Assembly: GCF_014207135.1 (NCBI RefSeq)
Contig: NZ_JACHCC010000005.1
Location: 1-64,000, forward strand
Origin: Pedobacter cryoconitis
Lineage (GTDB): Bacteria > Bacteroidota > Bacteroidia > Sphingobacteriales > Sphingobacteriaceae
Direction: 5' to 3'
DNA length: 64,000 nt
Both the position numbers and the translations under genes were made by a program. Position 1 is the first letter of the stretch. Each line of letters opens with the position of its first letter. Below are positions 35,806-44,348 of this stretch, piece after piece. The notes beneath the pieces are model-generated. The model was not told the origin of the DNA. It saw nothing but the letters and a program-made list of their open reading frames with translations, and ran no database searches.

Positions 35806-35821
35806 TTTAACTCTATTTTTG
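35791..35821 (+). promoter_or_regulatory. hxlR promoter
   Basis: TTG at 35791-35793 and TATTTTTG at 35814-35821 are separated by 20 bases, fitting the Bacteroidota -33/-7 pair. The ATG at 35844 has a good GGAGG-type site (CGGAGG) before it. Confidence 0.65.
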
Positions 35822-35843
35822 TACCGATAAAACGGAGGTTATT

Positions 35844-36206
35844 ATGTATGAAAAAAAGATTCCAAAAGATCTTAATTGCGGAATGAGCATAACACTGGAA
35901 ATAATTGGGGGGAAATGGAAGCCATGCCTGATTGATTCAATAGCCAAAGGAATCAGAAGACCAAGCGACTTACATAGAAATCATCCTGATGCAACCAAAC
36001 GTGTTTTAAATCTTCATCTAAAGGAATTAGAAGATCATGGTGTAGTCACAAAAATTATATATCCTGTACTTCCGCCAAAGGTTGAATATTTTTTAACAGA
36101 CTTTGGTGCAACTTTATTACCTCTTATTTCACATATGGAAAAATGGGGAAGTGATTATATGCCTGTCTTTAATGAATTGCAGAGAAATAAATTAAAAGCT
36201 GTATAA
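35844..36206 (+). CDS. HxlR-family transcriptional regulator
   Basis: A 120-residue winged-helix regulator with the conserved N-terminal Cys (LNCGMSITLEIIGGKWKPCL), the recognition segment RRPSDLHRNHPDATKRVLNLHLKELEDHGV and the wing PPKVEYFLTDFGATLLPLI. It is closely similar in layout to the HxlR genes at 25457 and 59622. It diverges from the two-domain SnoaL gene, with palindromes in between. Confidence 0.95.
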   Translation: MYEKKIPKDLNCGMSITLEIIGGKWKPCLIDSIAKGIRRPSDLHRNHPDATKRVLNLHLKELEDHGVVTKIIYPVLPPKVEYFLTDFGATLLPLISHMEKWGSDYMPVFNELQRNKLKAV

Positions 36207-36207
36207 G

Positions 36208-36711
36208 CTAACTTAATTCCAGTTTATACATCAACTCATCCGCACGCACTCCATCCGGCCAGCTGACTTCTTCGGCATGCGTATATGTAAAGCCAAAGCG
36301 TTGATTTGCCGCTTTTGAGAATTCATTACCAGCTCTATGAGAGACAATAACTGATCCGCATTTTTTTTGACGTGCCCAGTCAATTCTGGCTTCATAAAAT
36401 AATTTTGACAGGCCTTTTCCACGGTGCGATAACTTAATGAAAGATGCAAATAAAATAGCTGTTGTAGCATCATCTTTTTTAAGGGTTACACCAGATAAAC
36501 CAATCAGCGATTTATCGTGATACAAAGCAAACATGGCACGTGAATCACTTTCTAAAAAAGATAGCCAGTCATTTTGGCTGTATGCTACTTCTTTCGCGTA
36601 ATTGCTACCAAACATTTCAGGATTGGTTTTCAATGCTTCAAGTCTGATTGATTTATACTCCTCCCATTGTGCTGGTACCAGACGTTGAAGTGTATATGCT
36701 GTATTCTCCAT
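36208..36711 (-). CDS. GNAT-family N-acetyltransferase
   Basis: A 167-residue GNAT protein. Its coenzyme A segment FIKLSHRGKGLSKLFYEARIDWARQ (about 95-120; the RGKGLS loop fits Q/RxxGxG/A) is followed by VSHRAGNEFSKAANQRFGFTYTH, matching the NxxSxxxxxxxGF pattern. It is convergent with hxlR, one base separating the stops. It may acetylate a small molecule or protein N-terminus; the acceptor is unknown. Confidence 0.92.
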   Translation of the reverse strand: MENTAYTLQRLVPAQWEEYKSIRLEALKTNPEMFGSNYAKEVAYSQNDWLSFLESDSRAMFALYHDKSLIGLSGVTLKKDDATTAILFASFIKLSHRGKGLSKLFYEARIDWARQKKCGSVIVSHRAGNEFSKAANQRFGFTYTHAEEVSWPDGVRADELMYKLELS

Positions 36712-36837
36712 TATCTAAACTTAATTGCGCAATTACGAAATAAATATTCGGAATCCTCCCCATAATAACCGAATATATAAGGGTAAAACCACAAATCGGT
36801 GTCTCATTTTAAAATTCGGATTAAAAACATCAACAAA

Positions 36838-38019
36838 ATGAGAAGACAAAATTGTTTCAAAACAATAGTCATGATTATGGCCATTGTTTTTACCACCTCA
36901 TGCAAAAAGAGCGATTGTCCTGTTAACCCTGTACCAAATCCAAATGGCAACAAGTACCAGCGGATCATTGACAGATTTATGGAAGCTGGCGCCACCGGAG
37001 TTAGCGTAACAGTAATCTCACCCCAGGGTATATGGAATGGGGTTGGCGGCATGGCCGATGTGCAGAACAAAATTGCCATGAGGCCAGAAAACACCTTGCG
37101 AATTGGCAGTATAACCAAGATGTTTACAATGGCTACCATTTTAAAATTGCAGGAAGATGGGGTACTAAACATAAAGGATAAAATCAGTAAATACGTGCCC
37201 GGAAATATTACAGATCATATAGCTAATGCGAATGAAGCAACAATTGAACAATGTCTGAACCACACGGCGGGCATACTGGAATATCTGACTGATGAAACAG
37301 TGAGAACCGGCATCTTAAATGGGACATCTATCAAGTCCCCACCGGAGCGCTACCTGCAATTTATTTATGATAAACCTGCCTCATTCCCTACAGGACAAGG
37401 GTCATCCTATTCTAACAGCAATTACCTGTTGCTTTCGCTGGTCATCAGATATGTAACGGGTAAACCAGCTTACCAGGTTGTAACAGAGAAAATTATTAAC
37501 CCACTGCATCTTAGAAGTACCTTTGCAAGTACCATTATCCCTGCTACACTGACCAAATGTTATCTGAGAGAAAAAGACAAAACGGGCGACTTACTGGAAG
37601 TAACCCGTTTAGATAACGATGCTGTTGGTGGAGAAGGTGCTTTAGATGGAGGTATGATTTCAAACTCGCAGGATGTGGCAACATTTTTAGAGGCATTGCT
37701 GACCGGAAAAATACTTTCACAGCCGTCGATCAATATGATGGAGACTTTTAAACCAAAGCCTATAGACCCTTCCGATCTCTTTGACAACCCGGATCTGGCT
37801 TATTATAAAGAATATGGGCTTGGGCTGATGAAACTGTTAACAGATCAGGGTCAGGCTATGGGGCATGATGGCCATGTCTACGGATTTATAGGAAAGGCTT
37901 TTTATCTACCGGAACAGAAAGTGACCATGGTGATCCTGCTTAATTATTTTTCACCCGATCCAAATTCGAAAGTAATGAAGATCCTGAACGTGAAAGAAAC
38001 ATTTAATCTTTTGTTCTGA
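36838..38019 (+). CDS. Class C beta-lactamase-like serine hydrolase, lipoprotein
   Basis: A 393-residue lipoprotein: starting at 36838 (MRRQNCFKTIVMIMAIVFTT) gives a signal peptide with the lipobox TTSC (Cys about 21). Active-site motifs are the nucleophile SITK (RIGSITKMFTMATI, about 86), the YSN motif in SSYSNSNYLLLSL (about 190) and HDG in GHDGHVYGF near the C-terminus. Unlike the 6450 gene all three motifs have their normal form. D-Ala-D-Ala carboxypeptidase or esterase activity is likely; true beta-lactamase activity cannot be decided. Confidence 0.92.
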   Translation: MRRQNCFKTIVMIMAIVFTTSCKKSDCPVNPVPNPNGNKYQRIIDRFMEAGATGVSVTVISPQGIWNGVGGMADVQNKIAMRPENTLRIGSITKMFTMATILKLQEDGVLNIKDKISKYVPGNITDHIANANEATIEQCLNHTAGILEYLTDETVRTGILNGTSIKSPPERYLQFIYDKPASFPTGQGSSYSNSNYLLLSLVIRYVTGKPAYQVVTEKIINPLHLRSTFASTIIPATLTKCYLREKDKTGDLLEVTRLDNDAVGGEGALDGGMISNSQDVATFLEALLTGKILSQPSINMMETFKPKPIDPSDLFDNPDLAYYKEYGLGLMKLLTDQGQAMGHDGHVYGFIGKAFYLPEQKVTMVILLNYFSPDPNSKVMKILNVKETFNLLF

Positions 38020-38091
38020 ATGTAGATTATTACAATCTATTCAAACGCAACCAAGTTTCATTTGTATAATATTTTTACTTACTTTGTGCTC

Positions 38092-39705
38092 ATGATGAAA
38101 TTTAAAATTCACTATCCGTTTGTCATAGCAGCGGGAATATCTCTGTTTTTACCATTAAAACTGAGGGCGCAATTATTAAATGGAAAAGATTTAACAATGG
38201 GAAGTTCAATTAACACTTCAGGTAAAACCTTACAGGATGCCAGCCGTATTGGCCGTACTTCTGGTGCAAAGGCACCGGAATTTCAGGAACTTTATGATTA
38301 TGAAGTCAGTGCGAAAAATCTGGTTAGTGCCACATTTCCTTATCAAATGCTATTACATAAGGCATATGTAATCATGCTGGCCGAACAAAAGATCATCAAC
38401 CATAAAGAAGCCAAAGATATACTTAATGGGCTGCTCAAAGTCGATAAGTTAGCCATCGCAAATCCCTCCCTGCAAGTATACCTTCCTTACGAAGCACAGC
38501 TGATCAAAGAAATTGGCAATGTTGGCGGAAAAATGCATATCGGTCGTAGTCGTAATGATCTGGACAATACGACAAACCGCTTGTTTTTACGTGATCAGCT
38601 ACTTGAGGTAATCGAATCTGTTATCAACCTGCGTAAAGCAATCCAGGCCAAAGCACTTGATCACCTGCAAACTGTTATGGTGATTTACACTCATAGAAAA
38701 GAGGCGCAACCAGGTACGCTTGCTCATTATTTAACTGCTATTGATGAAAGCCTGGCGAAAAATTTAGAACGCTATCTTCAGCTTTATGAGCGTATTGATC
38801 AATGCCCTTTAGGTTCTGGAGCAAGCGGAGGCACGAGCTGGGCTTTAAACAGGTATAGAGTTGCTGACCTGTTGGGTTTTAACCAGCTTGTCGTTAATAC
38901 CATAGAAGGAGTTGCCGGCTGGGATCATATCGCCGAATTCGCTTCTGATAACGCGATCTTCATGAGTGATCTCAGCCGTCTTGCATCGGAAATTCAGCTA
39001 TGGAGTACTGATGAATACAACTCGGTAGAGCTGAATAACTCCTATGCTGGTATAAGCAGTATGATGCCTCAAAAAAAGAATCCCGATGCCCTTGAAAGAA
39101 CCCGGAAAGCTGCGTCAATAACCATAGGACAACTCATGTCTGTATTGACCTCACTAAATAGCATCGAATATCAGCATAGCGGTGTAAGGGTTATGCTGGA
39201 GCCAAAGGCCCTGGATGCTCTTCTTGCTGCAACCCATACTATGACCGGCGTGGTTAGTACCTTACAGGTTAATAAGGAAACCATGCTCAGATATGCCAGG
39301 GAGAATTTCTCCACGATGACTGATCTTGCAGATCTATTGGTCAGGAACACTAACCTTGATTTCAGGGATGCACATGAAGTTATTGCATCAGTTGTTGGCC
39401 AGGCGATAACGGAAAAGAAAACTGCTGATCAAATTACTTTAAAGATGATTCAGACCGCAGCGAAGAAACGATTAGGCCATGAGCTGACAATTTCTGAAAA
39501 GCAGTTACAGGCAGCCCTTGATCCTGTCCAAAGTGTAGCACATAAAACAGGACCAGGGATGCCAGCCATTTCACCGGTCATGGAGATGATCTCCACCGGT
39601 CAAAAGGATGTTGTCACTAAGGCACTCTGGCTGGAAAAACAGAAGGTACATTTAAATAGAAAAAACATTGAATTGATGGAATTAGTGAAGGAGTATTGTC
39701 AATAG
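38092..39705 (+). CDS. Argininosuccinate lyase homologue with an export signal
   Basis: A protein of about 537 residues of the fumarase/aspartase superfamily, closest to argininosuccinate lyase (ArgH). Seen: HIGRSRNDLDNTTNRLFLRDQ (substrate-binding GRSRND), YTHRKEAQPGTLAHYL (catalytic His region) and SSMMPQKKNPDALE, the superfamily signature with its catalytic Ser. Normal ArgH is cytosolic, about 450 residues; here the N-terminus (MMKFKIHYPFVIAAGISLFL) ending near LRAQ looks like a signal peptide and adds about 60 residues. It lies between a serine hydrolase and a monooxygenase, with no arginine biosynthesis gene nearby. It may have another, secreted, lyase role. Confidence 0.88.
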   Translation: MMKFKIHYPFVIAAGISLFLPLKLRAQLLNGKDLTMGSSINTSGKTLQDASRIGRTSGAKAPEFQELYDYEVSAKNLVSATFPYQMLLHKAYVIMLAEQKIINHKEAKDILNGLLKVDKLAIANPSLQVYLPYEAQLIKEIGNVGGKMHIGRSRNDLDNTTNRLFLRDQLLEVIESVINLRKAIQAKALDHLQTVMVIYTHRKEAQPGTLAHYLTAIDESLAKNLERYLQLYERIDQCPLGSGASGGTSWALNRYRVADLLGFNQLVVNTIEGVAGWDHIAEFASDNAIFMSDLSRLASEIQLWSTDEYNSVELNNSYAGISSMMPQKKNPDALERTRKAASITIGQLMSVLTSLNSIEYQHSGVRVMLEPKALDALLAATHTMTGVVSTLQVNKETMLRYARENFSTMTDLADLLVRNTNLDFRDAHEVIASVVGQAITEKKTADQITLKMIQTAAKKRLGHELTISEKQLQAALDPVQSVAHKTGPGMPAISPVMEMISTGQKDVVTKALWLEKQKVHLNRKNIELMELVKEYCQ

Positions 39706-39718
39706 ACGTTCTATTGAC
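39698..39718. terminator. Bidirectional hairpin over two convergent stop codons
   Basis: GTCAATAGA, loop CGT, TCTATTGAC form a perfect 9-bp stem. The left arm contains the TAG stop of the lyase gene (39703-39705) and the right arm the TAG stop of the monooxygenase gene (39711-39713, minus strand). It probably ends transcription in both directions. Confidence 0.75.
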
Positions 39719-41285
39719 TTAAAATTGATCGCATCACATCCAGCAGATTGTCTGATGTTAATTTTGCTGCGACGAAATCATCGGGCCTGATTAGTAAAGC
39801 TTCATCATGTAATGTATGGGTAAGTTCCTTCCATTTTTCCAATATATTTTCGTCGTTCGGTGTGACTAATTGAATATTGATGTTTAGCTGCTGTTCCACC
39901 TGATCACGTTCCACCTGCCAGCCTTCGTTACTATTAGCGATTAACACAAACTGGCCTCTTATCCAGTCAAGTGAGGATATGGTCTGAGATTCATTAAGCC
40001 ATAGGTGTGGGACGCGCGTTCCTGGTTCTCCAATAAAATAACTAAACGGCAAATCAACTTCTCTTTTAATGGCCGACGAATCATAACCATAATCCGGTAA
40101 TCCTATCAGATCTTTGGCTTTGGTAACCATCAATACATTATTGATTAGTCCATTTTTATCCGCCAGTTCGCCTGAAAGCCTGGCATAATAGGCCCCTACC
40201 GGCTGACGTTCAGCATGGTAAGTATCCAATAAGACATCTCCTGCCCCATGTTTCAAAACTGCAGCCAGTTTCCAGGCTAAATTCTGTACATCCTGGACAC
40301 CCGCATTCGCACCTTTGCCTGCATAAGGCGTCATTGTATGAGCAGCATCTCCCGCAAGAAAAATTCTATTGATACGCATCTGGCTGGCAATTATCACTGT
40401 AAGTTGCCATGGTAAAACTTTAAGAATAGAAATCTCCGGATCAGCAATACCCAAAATACGCCGAAGGATTGTGATCAGTTTTTCTTCGGGATAACTGGCT
40501 ATTGTGTCACCGTTTTCAGGATAGAAACGTAAATGAAATGCCCACTTATCTTTGTTGTTAATGGTCAAAAGAAAACCTGTTATTTCTGGTGTATCGATCA
40601 GAAACTGGCTAAACTCCCTCCCTTTCACTAAATACTCCAAGTCGGCCTCGAAATAGATATTCAGTAAATCCGTCCAGGAACCGTTACCAGATACAGGAAT
40701 ATCCAACTGTTTTCTCACCACACTATTAGCGCCATCTGCCGCAATCATATAGTCTGCCATGATTATATATTGCTCACCGGTTACTCTGTTTTCCACCAAA
40801 ACCGCTACTTCATTTTCATCTTGTTCGAAAGATAACATCTGGTGATAAAAACGAAGATCTAACCCCTGCTCTTTTGCGGTTTCACAGATGATAGCTTCAC
40901 TGATATCCTGTGTACAACGACATACAGTTTCGGGAGATTTTTCGGCAAAGGACTTCAATTCTTTTTGTGCCTCCATTAACTGACCGGGGGTTATTTTTCC
41001 AACAGGATTTCGCAAAGCCTCCATCAGGTTATTTCCACGGATGATGCCCCAGGCAGGAGCTAATGATTTTCCACCTTCACGTAAATCTTCATGAAGCCCA
41101 AGTCCTCTGAATAGCTCCATCGTTCTGACATCAATAGTTCTTGCTCTTGGATATATGGAAGTACCTATGTGTTTTTCTATCAGAATAAAGTCAACTCCTT
41201 GTTGCGCCAGATACAACGCAGCAGTGAGGCCGGTAATTCCACCGCCCAGAATTATTACTTGCGTTTTCTCAGTTTGCTGTTCCAT
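39711..41285 (-). CDS. FAD-dependent aromatic monooxygenase
   Basis: A 524-residue group A flavoprotein hydroxylase. Motifs: VIILGGGITGLTAALYLAQQGV (FAD loop, start), ADYMIAADGANSVVRK (DG motif, about 180) and IFLAGDAAHTMTPYAGKGANAGVQD (GD motif, about 310). The C-terminal part resembles the thioredoxin-like tail of PheA/RdmE-type hydroxylases, which modify phenols or aromatic polyketides. It diverges from an AraC gene, with a long inverted repeat between the two promoters. Confidence 0.94.
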   Translation of the reverse strand: MEQQTEKTQVIILGGGITGLTAALYLAQQGVDFILIEKHIGTSIYPRARTIDVRTMELFRGLGLHEDLREGGKSLAPAWGIIRGNNLMEALRNPVGKITPGQLMEAQKELKSFAEKSPETVCRCTQDISEAIICETAKEQGLDLRFYHQMLSFEQDENEVAVLVENRVTGEQYIIMADYMIAADGANSVVRKQLDIPVSGNGSWTDLLNIYFEADLEYLVKGREFSQFLIDTPEITGFLLTINNKDKWAFHLRFYPENGDTIASYPEEKLITILRRILGIADPEISILKVLPWQLTVIIASQMRINRIFLAGDAAHTMTPYAGKGANAGVQDVQNLAWKLAAVLKHGAGDVLLDTYHAERQPVGAYYARLSGELADKNGLINNVLMVTKAKDLIGLPDYGYDSSAIKREVDLPFSYFIGEPGTRVPHLWLNESQTISSLDWIRGQFVLIANSNEGWQVERDQVEQQLNINIQLVTPNDENILEKWKELTHTLHDEALLIRPDDFVAAKLTSDNLLDVMRSILSQ

Positions 41286-41324
41286 TTCTCTGCTTGTGTT
41301 TTTATTGATGAATAATTAATAACA

Positions 41325-41332
41325 CAAATATA
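41325..41332 (-). promoter_or_regulatory. Monooxygenase promoter -7 element
   Basis: Minus-strand TATATTTG is an exact match, followed by about 40 bases of leader. A TTTG lies at 41349-41352 on the same strand, slightly closer than the usual -33 distance. Confidence 0.55.
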
Positions 41333-41334
41333 GA

Positions 41335-41390
41335 TGACCGATAAAAAACAAAATAGCTAGATTTGATCAAAGAATAGTTCTAATCGGTCA
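41335..41390. promoter_or_regulatory. Inverted repeat, candidate AraC operator
   Basis: TGACCGAT (41335-41342) and ATCGGTCA (41383-41390) are perfect 8-base arms 40 bases apart. One arm lies between the -33 and -7 elements of the monooxygenase promoter, the other 4 bases before the AraC start codon, so looping by the AraC protein could control both. Confidence 0.6.
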
Positions 41391-41394
41391 ACAT

Positions 41395-42336
41395 ATGACA
41401 TCAGATACAAAAGAGAAAAGTGAGGTTTCAAAAGACCCGGCAAAGGCAATTGGAGACAAGCTGGAAAATGGTGTGACACCTATTCCTTCGGATATGGGCA
41501 CTGGTTATATTAAGGGCTTTTTTATCAATCCTGGATTAAGGCTAATCGTACGGCAATATGAGCTGAAGGATGACTGGGTATTGGACAGAGGAATCGGTAA
41601 TGAAGAAAACAAATTTATTATGATTGCTTTTCACAATATTTATCAATCAAAAGATGATATCAAACTGTTGCCATCGGTGCAGGTAGCCACTACTGGGTTT
41701 AATATTGAATATCTTCCCGCCAACAAAAAAATCAATTCAATAGTGATCACGGTAGGTACAGCTTATTTAAAAGAATTGCTGAAGCCAAAAGCGGGAGATA
41801 CACTTTTGCAAATGATAACTTCTGGTGATCAACCGTTTTTATTTGAGGAAATAATCTCGCCACAAATACAAGAGGTTGGGACTGATATTGTCACTGCAAA
41901 TCCTTCAAAAGAATTACAGGATCTTTATTACAAAATAAAAGCTGAAGAACTGATTTATTTATTATTTGTGGAGTTGCTAAAAAGACAAGATACTTCGCTG
42001 CAAAGATTAAATATTGCTGATATTAAAAAGATCTATGAGATAAAGGATAAACTTCTTTCAGACATTGCCACTCCTCCGAAACTCCCTGAACTGGTGAAAA
42101 TTTCGGGGATGAGTGAGTCTAAACTAAAGCGACTTTTTAAACAGATTTTCGGAAACAGTATTTACAGCTATTACCAGATTTTCAGAATGAAACAGGCAGC
42201 CTATCTGATCAAAGAAGAAAACTTGTCGGTGTCTGAAGTAGGTTATCATTTAGGTTTTTCAAACCTTAGCCATTTTACAAGATTGTTTGAAGCGCATATC
42301 GGTGTAAAGCCAAAGAAGTATTCTGCAAGTAAATAA
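41395..42336 (+). CDS. AraC-family transcriptional regulator
   Basis: A 313-residue regulator. The C-terminal domain contains LPELVKISGMSESKLKRLFKQIFG (about 235-260) and LSVSEVGYHLGFSNLSHFTRLFEAHIGVKP (about 280-310). The N-terminal part (about residues 35-200) is a sensor of the PchR-like or cupin type. It diverges from the monooxygenase gene and probably regulates it through the inverted repeat at 41335-41390. Confidence 0.93.
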   Translation: MTSDTKEKSEVSKDPAKAIGDKLENGVTPIPSDMGTGYIKGFFINPGLRLIVRQYELKDDWVLDRGIGNEENKFIMIAFHNIYQSKDDIKLLPSVQVATTGFNIEYLPANKKINSIVITVGTAYLKELLKPKAGDTLLQMITSGDQPFLFEEIISPQIQEVGTDIVTANPSKELQDLYYKIKAEELIYLLFVELLKRQDTSLQRLNIADIKKIYEIKDKLLSDIATPPKLPELVKISGMSESKLKRLFKQIFGNSIYSYYQIFRMKQAAYLIKEENLSVSEVGYHLGFSNLSHFTRLFEAHIGVKPKKYSASK

Positions 42337-42370
42337 AACTTTAAACCGTTAATAAGTCGCAATAGCTATT

Positions 42371-43096
42371 TCAAATCTCAGGCGAGATTGAGCCTCCAGA
42401 GTATATCGTGAAGAATTCTTTTTTATAAACCTCACCTAAAGGTATTTCACTTCCCCCAATGTAGATGGTATGGTAGTCGAAAGATTCTATATAATTTTTG
42501 TTCACTACATAGGATTTACTCACACGCAGGAAGACATCCTGAGGGATTTTCTGGTGAAACGTTTTTAAATTCATCGCGGTGATCAGCTTTTGACCTGCTA
42601 AATGGATCACTACATAATCCTTCAGTCCTTCAATGAATCTAATATCTTCAAATTTTATCCGATGAAATCTCCGGTCTGATTTAATCAGTAAAAATTCCTT
42701 CGTGTTACCTTCGATGGTATTTCTTTCAGGACTGTCCGACAACAGTTTTTGATAGGCCTCTGCTTTTTTGATCGCTTTGTCCAGTCTGTGCTTGTCTACA
42801 GGTTTAAGCAAATAATCAATAGCATCAAATTCGTAGCTTTTTAATGCATACTGAGCGTAAGCTGTTGTGAAGATGATCAGTGTTGCCCCGGGTAATTGTG
42901 CCGCAAAATCAAGTCCGGTGACCATAGGCATTTCAATATCCAGAAAAACCAGATCGACTTGATTTGATTTTAGAAAATCAAGAGCCGTCAAGGCATTTGA
43001 AAAACTCCCTAGTATTTCAATAGAAGATACTTCGTTGATCAATGCCTCCATTTCTGCTCTGGCAAGTGGTTCATCGTCGACAATGATACAGTTCAT
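42371..43096 (-). CDS. LytTR-family response regulator
   Basis: A 241-residue response regulator. The receiver domain has the conserved acidic pair (IIVDDEPLARAE), the phosphorylated Asp in LVFLDIEMPMVTGLDF (about 54), Thr in IFTTAYAQYAL and the Lys in LLKPVDKHRLD. The C-terminal LytTR DNA-binding domain (EFLLIKSDRRFHRIKFEDIRFIEGLKDYV, VFLRVSKSYVVNKNYI) binds direct repeats. Its ATG overlaps the kinase stop by 4 bases, so the two are translationally coupled. The phased repeats at 44226-44319 are the likely target. Confidence 0.97.
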   Translation of the reverse strand: MNCIIVDDEPLARAEMEALINEVSSIEILGSFSNALTALDFLKSNQVDLVFLDIEMPMVTGLDFAAQLPGATLIIFTTAYAQYALKSYEFDAIDYLLKPVDKHRLDKAIKKAEAYQKLLSDSPERNTIEGNTKEFLLIKSDRRFHRIKFEDIRFIEGLKDYVVIHLAGQKLITAMNLKTFHQKIPQDVFLRVSKSYVVNKNYIESFDYHTIYIGGSEIPLGEVYKKEFFTIYSGGSISPEI

Positions 43097-44169
43097 AAGG
43101 GCAATTTTAATAGGATTGAAAATTGGTTTTCTGTGGAATCTATTGTCAAAGAATAACTCTCCTTGTATAACAGCTCTAGTCTGCGTTTAATATTTGCAAG
43201 CCCTAATCCGCTACTCTTTTGATCATTAGGGGTAAACAGTGGATCTTTGGAATTCGTACAAAAGAAATGAAGCTGGCTTTCGACAAGAATAAACTTAATC
43301 CTGATATAGGGTTCCCCGCCGCTAATATCCACACTGTGTTTAACGGCATTTTCTACAAAGGTTGTAAACAAATTAGGGGGAACAAAGATCCCGTTCAATA
43401 TTTCCTGGTTTTCCGGAATATTAATATCAACATAAAGCCTGTCCCTTCTCAGCATTTCCAGGTTTAGAAAATTCGATAAAAAAGTGATTTCTGATTTAAG
43501 GGGTGTCTTCTCTTCATTGTTCTCGTAAATCTGATAGCGTAGAAATTCAGACAGCTTCATGATGACCTGGGTAGCTTTTTCTGGGTCACTTCGTACTAAT
43601 GCTTTTATGCCATTGAGCATATTGAAAAGAAAATGTGGGTTAATCTGATTCTTCAATTCATTGAGTTCCATCATCAGGGTAATGTTCTGCAAATCCGCTA
43701 TCCGCTTATTATCTCTGGTCCAGCGCTGAAATAATTTAATCATGGTGGTTACCAGGATAATTGGAGTCAGGATAATGAGGCCTTCATAAAAACCCCTGTC
43801 ACTCTCCCTGTAATGTTGGTAGCCCAGAGAGGGCCTTGGTATCTCGAATGCATACAATAAGTTGGACATGGCAATCTGACAAAGAAGTATCAGTAGCAAA
43901 AAAAATAGCATGTACAATACATATCTGCCCCTAAAAAAGAACACAGGAACCAATACAAACATATTGACATAGCACATTACAATCAATCCCCCATAAACAC
44001 ATAGGAGTCTGTAAAACCTATAAGGCCCGGAATATTCAGACTGCCAATTGGAATAAAAAATCGCAACAAACATTACCAGTAAAAGTACAGTATGACGTAA
44101 AAGCCTGTATCTGTCACTAACAATCAGCTGCTGGAGATTGCTATTCTCCAATTCCGGATCTTCTCTCAT
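43093..44169 (-). CDS. LytS-like sensor histidine kinase
   Basis: A 358-residue inner-membrane kinase. Four hydrophobic helices occupy about residues 25-150 (HTVLLLVMFVAIFYS, LIVMCYVNMFVLVPVFFF, MLFFLLLILLCQIAMS, LIILTPIILVTTM) with no obvious extracytoplasmic sensor. The kinase core is of the His_kinase type: NELKNQINPHFLFNMLNGIKAL holds the phospho-accepting His (about 180), and the ATPase domain has FVENAVKHS and SGLGLANIKRRLELL. It phosphorylates the LytTR regulator encoded just downstream. An exact -7 promoter lies at 44189-44196. Confidence 0.96.
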   Translation of the reverse strand: MREDPELENSNLQQLIVSDRYRLLRHTVLLLVMFVAIFYSNWQSEYSGPYRFYRLLCVYGGLIVMCYVNMFVLVPVFFFRGRYVLYMLFFLLLILLCQIAMSNLLYAFEIPRPSLGYQHYRESDRGFYEGLIILTPIILVTTMIKLFQRWTRDNKRIADLQNITLMMELNELKNQINPHFLFNMLNGIKALVRSDPEKATQVIMKLSEFLRYQIYENNEEKTPLKSEITFLSNFLNLEMLRRDRLYVDINIPENQEILNGIFVPPNLFTTFVENAVKHSVDISGGEPYIRIKFILVESQLHFFCTNSKDPLFTPNDQKSSGLGLANIKRRLELLYKESYSLTIDSTENQFSILLKLPL

Positions 44170-44188
44170 TTTGATTTTCTAACATCGA

Positions 44189-44196
44189 CAAAGATA
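44189..44196 (-). promoter_or_regulatory. Histidine kinase operon promoter -7 element
   Basis: Minus-strand TATCTTTG is an exact match, 19 bases before the kinase ATG. Exactly 29 bases separate it from the first of the phased repeats. Confidence 0.7.
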
Positions 44197-44225
44197 GGGC
44201 TATGCCCCGGGCCATTTGACAAAAT

Positions 44226-44319
44226 TATACCAAATGGTTCCTGTAATATACCAAATACAGGTTTATAATTTGGTATGTGATACAAGTCATCTGGTATATT
44301 ATCCAGGGGATCTGGTATA
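44226..44319. promoter_or_regulatory. Five phased 10-bp elements, candidate LytTR operator array
   Basis: TATACCAAAT occurs at 44226 and 44247; its reverse form occurs as ATTTGGTATG at 44268, ATCTGGTATA at 44289 and ATCTGGTATA at 44310. All five starts are exactly 21 bases apart, two turns of the helix, with a switch of strand between the second and third. LytTR proteins are known to bind two 9-bp direct repeats with about 12-bp spacing, the same 21-base period. The outer copies lie 29 bases from a -7 element on each side (44189-44196, 44349-44356), so one array could serve both divergent operons. Confidence 0.85.
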
Positions 44320-44348
44320 ATAACAAAAAAGTGCGTTCACATTATGTC

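Noticed and set aside
44226..44319. Evenly spaced repeats resembling a miniature CRISPR array
   Set aside because: The spacing unit is only 21 bases, the elements are 10 bases and switch strand in the middle; no cas gene is near. A LytTR operator array explains it.
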